Below are positions 33,960-44,790 of a stretch of 64,000 nt of DNA, one piece after another. How positions within the stretch are numbered: position 1 is the stretch's first letter; every line of letters begins with the position of its first letter. The notes below the pieces were generated by a model that saw nothing but the letters and a program-made list of their open reading frames with translations, did not search any database and was not told the origin of the DNA. The translations under genes and the position numbers were made by a program. The DNA lies in the NCBI RefSeq assembly GCF_000143415.4, contig NW_003314413.1:4832-68831 (forward strand). The letters run 5' to 3'. The stretch is from Selaginella moellendorffii. Lineage: Eukaryota > Streptophyta > Lycopodiopsida > Selaginellales > Selaginellaceae.

Positions 33960-34250
33960 TGATTATTTATTGAGCTTTAAAGCATCACTAAGTGTTTCCC
34001 ACTCTCCAACCAAATTGCATGTAACCTATTGGCCTCAATCAGCTCTAGCAACTCCACCTATCTATCTCCTTCTGGCCCTCCTCCTTCAGCAAACATTGAT
34101 TTAATCCAAGTAACTGTTGATACAATTATATGGTTAGCTTGTTAGATTGCTTGATATTGTTGAATGTGGTATGATTCACCAGCTTGTGCAAAGACAAGAA
34201 ACACAGACAACACTTTAGTGGTCATGTACTCTTGTAGAAGGATCAGGAAG
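33960..34250 (+). repeat. Direct repeat, right copy
   Basis: Aligns with 26600-26870 in the same orientation. With copies A and B of the larger dispersed repeat, it frames the gene island. Confidence 0.6.
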
Positions 34251-34769
34251 GATTTAAGGGCTTTTGAAAGAATGTGACCACACTATTTCCTAGTTAAACA
34301 ATGTTTTGTGTTTCAAAGTTGTTTGGTATGCTTTTCAATTTCCCACCCTTTTATCGATGTGTGCTCATTTTTGCATAGGAGTGAGCTCCCATCCATATAC
34401 GATGGTAATATCTTCTTTGAGATACCACTTTTTGTTAGTTTAAAACAAAAAGGGATGGAGACCAAATAAGACATCCACAATTAGTGTAAGTTAAAGACTA
34501 TACACTTCTAGCATTTTGAAGGCATAATGTCTATAATAAATATTTAAATTGCATGCAATCAAGAGAGTGGTAAAATTTTTATATTTTTTGAAAGATCTAC
34601 AATTAATTCTCCCATCTATAACACCATTGGTGTCAGATTCATGTCTAAGAATCTATAAAGCTAGGATGTATTACTTTTGTTTGCGGGATGGAGAGGCTAG
34701 TACAATTGTAATATATATTAGCACATATATGCATCTAATGTAAGAAGGGATGCCAAGGAGTTTAATAAA
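34251..34769. other. No gene seen
   Basis: AT-rich DNA without conserved frames. It leads into copy B of the dispersed repeat. Confidence 0.35.
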
Positions 34770-37076
34770 TTATTTCAAAGATGTTATATGGACAAAGACT
34801 ATAATAAACTCATTTGCAACTCTGAAATATATTCAAAAAATTATGCTAAAGGATTTTATTGCAAACATCTTACTTGATCTAAGTTACAAAAAGATACAAT
34901 TGGATAAGGCTAGTTTTTGAGACTTACTACGATATATACAACTTATAACTAACCTTAAGAAGTAAGAAAACAATATTTTGTACTTTAGAATAATATCTCT
35001 CTTACATTTCTTTTGTCTAGGAAAAAGTCTTAGATATGTGAATATCGAAAGGGGAAGCTATAATAAGAAATTGACTCTATCCTTGAACTAAAACAAACTT
35101 ATCCTTATTAGTTTATTCATAAAAGTTTCTTTCAAAACAAAGTCATTAGTGAACAAGAGTGCCCTTTTGTTCAAAATGTCTATTATGTGCCCACCTCTGG
35201 TATAAGTCTTATTTCTCGAATAGATATATCTAGGTCAAGTGACCTTGTCAATATATAAGTACATTTTGACCATATGGAGCAAGTATTAAGTTGGACAACC
35301 ATGTGAGGTAGTTATCTTAAAATGGTTTTAGGTATTGCCTTTTTCACAAGTTATATTCCAATTTAACAATTGCAACAATATAAGACCAAATGGCCTAAGA
35401 AATATTTTAAAAGTCCATAGAGCTAAATCAAATTCATAAGACTATCAACTTTTGTAGTTTCATAGAAGATGGGGAAAGGTTAATTAAAATGGCATTCATG
35501 CAATTTTTGGGAATGGTCAGCCCCTAGAAGGTTATGATAAAACTTGTGAGTTCTATTAAGTTCCATTTAGCATTTAAAAAGTTGTTTAAATAATGGCAAT
35601 TTCACCTTCTAAAAACAAGCATAAAACAAAAGCAAATGAGATCCAAATGTAAATGGCCATACAAATATAAGTTGTCTACATAATTTGAGTTATGGGTTGG
35701 GTGGTGGGAAGTAAAGATATTCTAATAAGGATATTACTCTCTTTATGTAAGTTTTTCTTTTTAATGCCTTTTAATATCACCTTTTATTAGGACCACTTGA
35801 GGACTTCGCATACATTGCAATTATGAATCTCTTTAAGAGTAAGCACTAAAATTGATATTCCTTTGAGGTAAGAAAAGGGAAGATGAGTTTATATAAATTG
35901 GGTTTGATATATGTTATAAAAAAAATTTCAAAAAATTTAGTATTCAAGAAAGGAAGATACATGGGAACATGACTTTTTATTGAGATATTACACAATTGGA
36001 TAAAGAAGAAAGTGATTCTACCTACACAAACAATAATAAATATAGTGAAGGTAGTGGTTTGTGGTATATTTATGGAGTACACTCTCTAAGCTTTTATTAT
36101 GAGATTGCTAATGAAGATGTTAGTATGGACTTTGCAACAAAAAGCTTTTACAAGTTTGATGTTAAATATCATTTTACTCCAAGACATTGCCCACAAATTG
36201 AATTACCTCAAGTGGTTAATGAAGAAAGTGCATTATAACAAGTTGAAATTGTTTATTAAAGCATGAAGCTGAGAGAATGGGTAATTTGCCAAGTGTTAAC
36301 AAAATTTAATGTAATATAGTGATACTTCTAAAATGCAAATGCTAGATCTAGATCTATGGTGACAAATTTATTTATGTTCTATCCCCATATTTCCATAGGG
36401 AATAAAAGCAAGTAAAATTTTAAAGATAGTGTTGATTGTATTGTTGCAATATCAATATTAACCATACTAAGTAGCTTGAAGACATTATAGTGATAAAATT
36501 TGATGCAATACCTTAAGAATGGCTATGTTAATAGGTCATCCTCACTTTGGATAAGATTGAAAACCTTAAGAAATTTAGTTTAAATCTTAAGAGGAGAGTT
36601 GAAGACATGAGTGACAAAATTAATATTATTCCAATAAAGATACATAAAAGGCTAGCAAGAAAAGGTAAGATAGCCAAATTTATTGGTCCCATTTATGAAA
36701 ACAAAAGGTGGAAAGTACATAACTACTATTCAAGACTTTCCTTTTTAGGAAGGCATATACTCCTTACAAGCATATGTATTACATTTTTATTAGAATCCTA
36801 TAGTGCATATTATATACACCAAATAATCTTTATTACTGTTGAGTTATAAAAATATTTTTGGATGTAGTTAGATTATATTTTATTCTCTATTGATAATATA
36901 AGCTTTTATATTTTGTAAAATTACTAGAAATAAGTTTATATTCATATGTCTCATAGATACATGGCCTTATAAAATAATATTAACTCAAACTTAATCATTT
37001 TTAAAATTTGATAGATCTCTTATATTTATAATTATTCTAAATATTGTAAAAATTTAAATTAAATTTAAATTAAATG
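34770..37076 (+). repeat. Dispersed repeat copy B, main segment
   Basis: It matches copy A over 1-289, 10482-10626, 11241-11955 and the start of 24689-25795, in that order, and so gives the uninterrupted arrangement. Short open traces such as 36547-36849 (MDKIENLKKFSLNLKRRVE) correspond to the decayed coding part of copy A. It is probably an old DNA transposon (see the SWIM-like remnant of copy A), but its true ends are not visible. Confidence 0.65.
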
Positions 37077-37252
37077 TGTGAGTGTATGGAATATAAAAAG
37101 GGAATACAAAAAATGTGCATATCAATTAGCTTAAAAACTCTAATTTATATATAAGAGTGAGTGGTCCAAATTGAAACCAATCTGATGGCTACCAAAATCC
37201 CATTACGTTAATACTAACATACGGTATCGTAGCCGTACACTTGGACCTCACA
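37077..37252 (-). repeat. Left LTR of gypsy B (3' LTR in element orientation)
   Basis: 176 bp, paired with 41869-42040. A decayed relative lies near 50800-50935. Confidence 0.88.
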
Positions 37253-40200
37253 TCATCCCCTCCTCTTGGAATAATAGAAGACCATCAAGGTTCTCTCGTA
37301 GATGGGCCGGGATTGGGTGGAATATTAGGAGGAGGCATTAATAGATTTATAAGTGGTATCAGTTGCTTTGAATCCTTTTGTATGAAGCATTTTAACTGTT
37401 CCACATGCACAATTTCTAAAGGATCATCCTATTAGATATCATGCTAAATCTCATAAACTTGTGGTCCAACTTGCTGCAACACCTGATATAGTCCTTTCCA
37501 CTAAACAAGGAGCCTCTTAGATAAACCATGTATCGTAAGATGAGGAAAATGGACTAACACTAAGTCATCCACTTTGTACTCTGTAGGTGGACGATGATGG
37601 GAGTTGTAATGCTATTGTTGTCTCACTTGTATGTAGTTCAGTAAACTCTGCTTGGACAAGTAGAAGAATGTTTGTCAAATATTAATCCCACAACCTAGCA
37701 TTGACAGCTCATGGCAATTGCGAAGGTAAACCCAGCTCTGTTGGTAATATTGGATTATGACTATATAGGAGTTTATATGGTGAAGCACCAATAGAACTCT
37801 GCACCCCTATAATATATGTACACTGAATAGACGCCAAATAACCATCTTAATCTAATGTTGAAAGTTCATGTACTTCGCAATCATCCCTTTGAATGTCCGA
37901 ACGAGCCATTCCACCAAACCATCTGATTATGGATGATAAGCACTCGTGAAAGTGTGGCATATTCCCAACTGAGATGTCAAAACATAAAATGCTTTAGCCA
38001 TAAACGTGGGACCATTATCTGAAAGAATCTACTCTAGATAAGAATGCTGGAATACCACTCAATTGAGGAAGTATATAACAACAATTGCAAAGGTGCTAGC
38101 AAGAGCACCAACTTCCACCTAATGAGTCAAGTAATCAGAAGCAATAATAACATACTTATTGCTAACAGTTGATCATGGAAAAAGTCTCATAAAATCAAAT
38201 GCCATCAACTCAAACGGATGGGAAATTCCAATTGACTCCAACTATCCTCTTACAACATAAAGGGGAGTATTACAAACTTGGAACCAAACAAAGCTATACA
38301 CATACCAAAACATCATGTCGCATCTTTGGCTAATAGAAATATCTATATGGTTTTTCAGTCACACAATAATGTCCCATATGCCTGCTTAAAGCAGGAGCAT
38401 GGAGGAACTGTGGAATAAAAATTGAAGGCACCATCAGCCATAAGTGATCATTAGGATCCATCCTCACAAAATAAAGGTCATTTTCAAGATGATATTGAGA
38501 ATGTAAATGCCAAAATGGCAAGTCATCAACAAGTGATGAAGTATTCTCAAACTCATCATGAAGCCTTTGAATCTATGGCTCAATCTTTTGAGCCTCGTGA
38601 ATTTCATCAAGAGAAAGTAGATCTTGCTCTGCACCTTGTGGACACTAAATGTCAAGTACAACAACTGCCGATGGCATAGAATCCTTGTCTAAAAAATCCA
38701 TAAATGCTAAAACAACAAGCTCGTCTGAAACATGAAAAGAGAGCAAAGAAGGAAAAGGAGCTCAAGAAAGGGCATTAGCATCAGCCATAGAACTCCCCGA
38801 GTGATGAACAACATCAAAATTATATATTTGAAGCCTCAAAGCCCACCGAGTAGTATAACCAACTAAGTTTTTCTGCTTCAATAATGAAGTAACAGCAGCA
38901 TGATCACTTTTTAGTAATGTTTGAGAACCATATAGATATGCATAAAGTTTCTCGAAACCCCAGACTACTACTAAACACTCCTTCTCTATCATGGAGTAGT
39001 TCACCTCCGCTAGTTGTAATGTACAACTGATGTATGCAATGGGATGGCGCTAACTAAGCATACTCGGGCTCTCTTGCATCAACACATCTCCAAAACCAAT
39101 ATCATAAACATCCACACACAAAATGAAAGGTCAAGTGTAGTCAGGATATACAAAAACCAGAGGAGTCGTCAATATTACTTTGAGATTTATGCACATTCAC
39201 TCATAGTCCATAGACCAAATAAAAGATGATGTTGATGACTTTAGCAATGCTTGCAATAGTGCATAATTAGAAAGATGATCCACGAAATGATCGAGATATT
39301 GCACCTTGTCTAAGAAGCATTACACATCATTCACACACTTCGGAGTAGAGAACTTTAGAACAGCCACAAGTTTGTCAAAATCAACTTATAAACCCTCACA
39401 AGAAGCACAGTACCCAAGATAAGTTATATCGTTAGACCTTAACACGCACTTCGACCACTTCAGTTTTAAACCAATAACCGATCCAACACTTTACGAACAT
39501 CACAACCCACGTCCTCTCCAAGTGGATCAAGACATCATCAATGAAGTCAACAGTCACCTCCAGCATATCGCAAAGAACCTCATCTATCATTCGCTGAAAA
39601 ATTGCTAGAGCATTGTTCAAACTAAATAGCATCACCAAAAACTTGTACAAAACAAATGATGTATGAAAATCAATCTTAGGAATATCTTCTTCGACTATAG
39701 GTACATGTTAGTACCCAAAAGCAAAATCTAGCTTGGTGAACTAGTAACTTCTCCCCAAACAATTTAAGAAATCAATAGTGTGAAGAAGAGGGTATATATC
39801 AAAAATCGTCACTTCATTTCACGGACAATAGTTAATGCAGAAATGAATACTCCCATCAGATTTCGTAATAAGATGAGGCCATCTCTGTTATCTCTGCAGA
39901 CCAGACATGCCCAAGGACTCCACGACTTTCAAATAAAACCCTTTTCTAACATTATTTTGATATTTGCATGTAAAATCTTGATCTCTTTGGCTGAGCAACG
40001 ATGAACCTTGATTAAACGAGCATCCCTAGTTGGAATCAAATGATGGGTGGCAATCTTGGCCCCAGACAATAAATTAAATTCAAAGAAATCGGCATACTCC
40101 TTCATAAGTCAATCAACCATTACAACACAAAGACTGTCATAAGGATTGGAAAAGGGGAGAGAGGAACAAGACGAAAACATAAGAGAAAGTAATGGGGAGA

Positions 40201-40700
40201 CAAACAAAATGGAAGCAAAAGTAGAAGTAGAGGGACAAAAAAGTACGGAATTGAGAGGAATGAATAAAATATAAGGAAGTATAAGACAAAGGGGAGAAGC
40301 TTCAAAATCATACTTGGCATGATTTTGTTACAACCAATCCATACTAAAGATGAGGTCAAAAGTTTGACTGAGCATCACCCACAATGACCACAACCCAAGC
40401 TCAAGATTGCCCACATGCACAACAAAGTTTGCTTCATTCCGTGCATATGTATATGTACGACTGTTGCCATAAAAAATGAAAATTGGCTCCACCGCATGAC
40501 GCAAATGTAGATAGTAACGTGTGGTAATAGGTCGAGCAATAGAAGATAAACTCAAACCTGTATCAACCAACACAGAGAAAATAATAGGAGTCTTCTTGTT
40601 ATAAAAATGAGCTTGGAAAGTAAACACTAAATGAACTGGTGCCGAGTGAACCACTTGATAATACTCCTGAAAGAAAGATGAAGGGGTCACTGACTTATTC
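37253..40700 (-). pseudogene. gypsy B pol: protease, RT, RNase H, integrase remnants
   Basis: On the minus strand the protease trace is in 40690-40328 (PIIFSVLVDTGLSLSSIA, with the DTG triad intact). The RT fragment is in 39650-39432 (MYKFLVMLFSLNNALAIFQR ... VDFIDDVLIHL), and its FIDD box is intact. The RNase H part (39004-38762) reads MIEKECLVVVWGFEKLYAYL and ends VVHHSGSSMADANALS. The integrase is only a trace between about 38500 and 37700, containing LSRHMGHYCVTEKPYRYFY and, further on, a 'LSSIIRWFGGMARSDIQ' stretch. Numerous stops separate the pieces. Confidence 0.8.
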
Positions 40701-40743
40701 GCACAAGGTCCCTTTATTACTTGCTTGATTCCTCATTTCCTAG

Positions 40744-41600
40744 ATGTATTTCGGTGTCCAGACCTTCCACTACAGTAGCACCAACAAGACATTGTTGACG
40801 CCAAGGTCTTCACCCAAGAAATGGAGGCTATTAATATGGAAAATGCGAACAACACCGATAAGTGTGACTAACTTCATTATATACCCAGTAGTGAATATCA
40901 TGGCCATGACCACGTCTTTGCCCTTGTCCTTGAACTTGAGCAGCAACAACATTAACCTTTATTGGAACAAGACCATCTCCCATAAGAAATAGAGCTAAAG
41001 GATGTGTAGCAAGAAGTGAAAGAGGCAATGTCTCATAAAGTTGTGCTAAGCAAAAGGCATTATCAAGGGTGGTTACAGTAAGTGCATGCACAAGTCCTAC
41101 AAGATCTTGATAAAGTGTTGGCCACATCCCAGCTTGATCCGCTCTAACATATTTAACTCCGCATGAAGCAAGAGGTTTCGGAAACGAACACCAAATTGCA
41201 TCACTGACTCTAATAGCCCTTGATGACGATGATGCAATTGTTAAAAGGCATCATCACAATCATCAGCATGTCTGAATGCATGTTTTAAAACGTCCGGGAG
41301 AATACTCCAATCCCCATCAGTGACTACACTCAAACCATTGTACCATTGTAGCACCATCCCTTGGAGATATATAGGAAACTCACGTAAATGTCGAGCATCA
41401 TCTTAAGAATGATCAGTGGCAATCATTGTGAAGTGATCAAACCTATAGTACATATCATCCCTAAGATTCCAACCAAAAAACTCCAGCTGAATGTGAAGAT
41501 TGACACTAAGACCAAAAGGAGTTATACCACGTGCCATGAATGCTACTATGGTACTAGTTTGGTTATTCAATTGCAATTGCATAGCATCAAACAATTACAT
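40744..41600 (-). pseudogene. gypsy B gag remnant
   Basis: Minus frames 41594-41403 and 41127-40831 carry a Retrotrans_gag-like pattern. It includes FPIYLQGMVLQWYNGLS across a stop, a RADQAGMWPTLYQDLVGLVH segment and a Gln/Gly/Arg-rich basic tail (QVQGQGQRRGHGHD). It lies 5' of protease in element orientation, as expected. Confidence 0.65.
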
Positions 41601-41868
41601 TAACTGTTGCTCTAAAGTCAAAGGAGGAAACTGCTGCTCTGCTATGAAGATGAATGAAAAGGAAAAAAGAAAAGAAATGGAAAAAGCTAGAAGGAAAGGG
41701 AGATTTAAACAATGCAAAAGTTAAATCTAAACCAAAATCCCCAAAGAAAAGAACAAAAAAAAGGAAATGGAAAAAACTAAATCTAGACAATACAAAAGCT
41801 AGATCTAAATATAATCCTAATCCAAGCATTCCTCAAGGATAATCAAAAGTGTTTTTCATCTCCACCAA
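41601..41868 (-). other. Leader region of gypsy B, purine-rich on the plus strand
   Basis: A gaaa/aaag-rich stretch between primer site and gag. The Lys-rich plus-strand ORFs here are composition artefacts. Confidence 0.5.
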
Positions 41869-42040
41869 TGTAAGTGCATGGAATATAAAAAGGGAATACA
41901 AAAAATGTGCATATTAATTAGCCCAAAAAATTTAGGTTATATACAAAGTGAGTGGTCTAGATTGAAACCAATCTGACAGCTACCAAGTCCCACTATATTA
42001 ATATTAGCATACGGCATCGTACCGTACACTTGACCTCACA
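41869..42040 (-). repeat. Right LTR of gypsy B (5' LTR in element orientation)
   Basis: 172 bp. The minus strand just inside reads ttggtggagatga, the putative primer site. Confidence 0.88.
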
Positions 42041-42240
42041 AATGTAAATTTATAAACTTACCTATTTTAGCACATAATAAATATTTAATGTTTTAGATAA
42101 GGAATCTCATTTTTATTAAAATAAAATAATTTATATTTCATAGCTAGATTCACTATAAACCTTAATTTATAAAACTTTGTAATATTTGTATTAAACTACA
42201 TTTTAAATTTTAGTTCAACTGGTGAGCTCCAACTTTTCAA
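42041..42240 (+). repeat. Dispersed repeat copy B, distal end
   Basis: It matches about 25590-25790 of copy A and ends near the shared 'gtgagctc...ttcaac' run. Directly after it the PPR pseudogene begins. Confidence 0.65.
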
Positions 42241-42640
42241 CGGCAATCTACATGCTATATGGCCAGATTCATGATGACAAGGCAATGTTTGTCAATGCCT
42301 GTGAAGACTGTCACATGATTATCACTGGCTATGCTGCAACTGGAGATATTCTATTGGCAAGAGAAATGTTTGATTTGATGCTGCTGTAAGAAATTAATCA
42401 CAATACTCCAATACTAGTAGCTTCGGTTGCGCAAAATGCTTCCTTGATAGAGCCAGTCCGCCCAACATAAATTTAGTGGGAGGATGTGTTTGATCATCAG
42501 CTATGCCGATGCTGGGTAGGAGCTAGACATTGCACCGATCATATAGAGTTTGTTGCTTGTGCGAAGATTGGAGCTCTTGAAGAATGTATGGCAATCCATA
42601 ATGATGTGGCCCATCTTGGCCTAGTGGTGCTAGGTACACA

Positions 42641-43632
42641 CATGGTTGGTCCTAACCGTTCCGAATGCCGATTGGCCGACCAGCCAACCGTGGTTATTGA
42701 CCAATTGTGAAAATGCCAAATGGCCGAACAGTCCACAAATTTTTTTGATAAAAAAAAAACATTTTTAATAAAACCACATTAATAAAAATAGGAAAACCAA
42801 AGCAAATGATCCCTCATAGCCTATAGAAGCATTCATAGGCTGAGATTGATTAACACTTTGTGTACCAACTCCAGAAGCAAATGCCCCATCAAATGCATAC
42901 TTTGTAGATTTGCTATAGAAGGTAAAGACAAAAGGGCATTTATGATTTGCTCCACAAACATTCAGTAAGCTTAGTTTGAACATGAAAAAGAATGTTTAAA
43001 GCATTACATGCTTCAATATCATACCTAGAAATTTTTGCAAGATGCACCTTGATTCATTTCGGTAGACTGCCATACATTTTTTCACAATAATTACATTTCC
43101 AATGCCTAGCTCCTTTGCCGGAAGCATAAGGAGTGAGCTTGGTAACATGGGACCATGCTCAATCGGGCACCATTGCTCAATTGTGCCAGAATTGCTATAA
43201 TTGTTAGAATCAAATCTCTGAAATCACTAGAATTGTAATTTCCATTTTAGGGCAAAAATTATAAGTGTCACAGACTGGGCAATTTGTGAGACCTTAGTGA
43301 GCTGCTCCACGCTCAATCGAAAGTAGAGGCTGACCGACTGGAGAGTTTCGCCCTGTAGAGCTCAGTACGCACGCAGCTCCTATAGGCTATAGCCCTCTTC
43401 GTCGGATTCTATGTAGGCTTGCTAGGCTGGGCATTCGTGGATGGATGGATCGCTCCATAGCAGCAGGAGAACAGCAAAGCAGTGGAGATGCAGTGGTGAT
43501 GGCAATAGCCACAGCAGCATCAGAAATCTAGCCCCTGTGAGCGTGATCACCATTTTTTTCACTGAACGGAGCTGTCTGACTGCATTTGGCAGCGGTCGAG
43601 ATTTCGGCCGAACGCGGTCGGGACCAACCATG
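42641..43632 (-). mobile_element. hAT-type DNA transposon, deletion derivative
   Basis: It has 12-bp perfect terminal inverted repeats CATGGTTGGTCC...GGACCAACCATG and an 8-bp target duplication GGTACACA (42633-42640 and 43633-43640). Removing the element and one copy restores the PPR coding match (parent gtgctgggcacggcgttgg). The 8-bp duplication and CA...TG ends are hAT hallmarks. On the minus strand at about 43170-43040 a BED-type zinc finger remains (WSHVTKLTPY, HWKCNYCEKMYGSLPK, KVHLAKI). The transposase catalytic domain is missing, so the copy is non-autonomous. Confidence 0.93.
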
Positions 43633-43829
43633 GGTACACAGCACTGGTCACCTTGTAAGGACGGTGCTCCATGGTTGAGCAAAGGAAGCGCCAAGAGAAG
43701 CATGGTCTTGGCCTTAGGACGCAATTAGGTTCTGGAGATCGAAGGAATGCAACCCTACAAAATGCATTTGCACCAGCATCCCAGCTCTGGGAAAGCTCCT
43801 CCATGGTGGAACTCTCACTGGAGGAGCTC

Positions 43830-44424
43830 AGTTTTCTCAGCATGGTGGAACATAAAGCATAAATTCATGCACCAAAACCAGTGGTAACAGTCACTACCAT
43901 TTGTTTGCTCTTAACCCTGGCTACAAAGCTCGACCTGGAGCAGGTGATTGCGACTCTCCCATGGTTGAAGTGCAGGCTCTATTCCGTCCACGATACCCCC
44001 ACAATCCTTAACAAGGAGGATGAGTTGTGTTCCCATGAATTTGTCCCAACCATCAAGCTTAGCTTTGCAGGAGGTGGGGAATGAGGTGGAGGTGGATTAG
44101 AGCCAAGCACCCTCATTGTTGCTCTTTTCAAATATTGTTAAAATCTAGAAGAGATCTAGTAATGAGGTGGTGGTGGAGACTGGTCTTTCCTACTGGCCAC
44201 ATAGGGCACTCATCCCGCCACTTGCACTCTGGGATCCAGCGCTCTACTTGCAAGCTCTCCTCCTCGTCTGTCAGTGGTCTTCTGGGCTAGTTCGGATTGG
44301 CCATTGGATTGTTTTCAACCCAAGAATTTTGCTCAGTTAACTTCATAGCGTGTCGGTTACATCGTTATATAGCTAGCTATGGATGTGGAGGATCGCTGAT
44401 GTGGTGATCTGGTGTTTTCCCATA
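43830..44424. mobile_element. Unclassified insertion in the PPR pseudogene
   Basis: The PPR match stops at gaggagctc (to 43829) and resumes at ctccacacc (from 44425), so about 595 bp are extra, flanked by a shared ctc. I see no terminal inverted repeats. A short frame (43881-44084) reads DLEQVIATLPWLKCRLYSV, not recognised. Confidence 0.55.
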
Positions 44425-44790
44425 CTCCACACCAACGTTGTCCTCACCACCGCCATGATCACCACGTACGGCAAAGCTGGCGGGCTATAGCTGACGAGGC
44501 AAGCGTTCGAGAGCTCCCCAGTCGCGAGAACCGACGTTGTCTCGTGGACCACCGCCTACGCCCGGAATGGATTCCCGGCAAGAGCCACGGAGCTCCTCTG
44601 CGAAATGCTGCTCCACGGCGTCTCTCCATCTCCAGCCACTCAGGGAAGCTCGGCAATGGATAAGACGGATCTGCTGGGACGCTCGGGCCAGATCAAGGAA
44701 CCCGAGGATCTCATCGCCAACATCCTGTTCAAGCCTCAGTCGGTGCTGTGGATGTCGCTCCTCAGCTTGTGTAGACTCCATAGCGGCACT

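Larger units (their letters stand above)
37077..42040 (-). mobile_element. Ty3/gypsy LTR retrotransposon B, decayed
   Basis: The LTRs lie at 37077-37252 (176 bp) and 41869-42040 (172 bp), with plus-strand ends TGT(G/A)AGTG...CCTCACA. Flanks share aatg (37073-37076 and 42041-42044). The minus strand encodes, from right to left, gag, protease, RT, RNase H and integrase. Just inside the left LTR the minus strand reads ccaagaggaggggatga, a polypurine tract. Inside the right LTR it reads ttggtggagatga, an unusual primer site. Many stops and shifts inactivate it. It sits inside copy B. Confidence 0.9.

Noticed and set aside
41640-41842. Lys-rich ORF upstream of gypsy B gag
   Set aside because: Composition artefact of a purine-rich leader on the strand opposite to the element.
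43830-44424. CACTA-type transposon in the PPR pseudogene
   Set aside because: The shared 3-bp ctc would fit, but the ends lack CACTA...TAGTG and inverted repeats.
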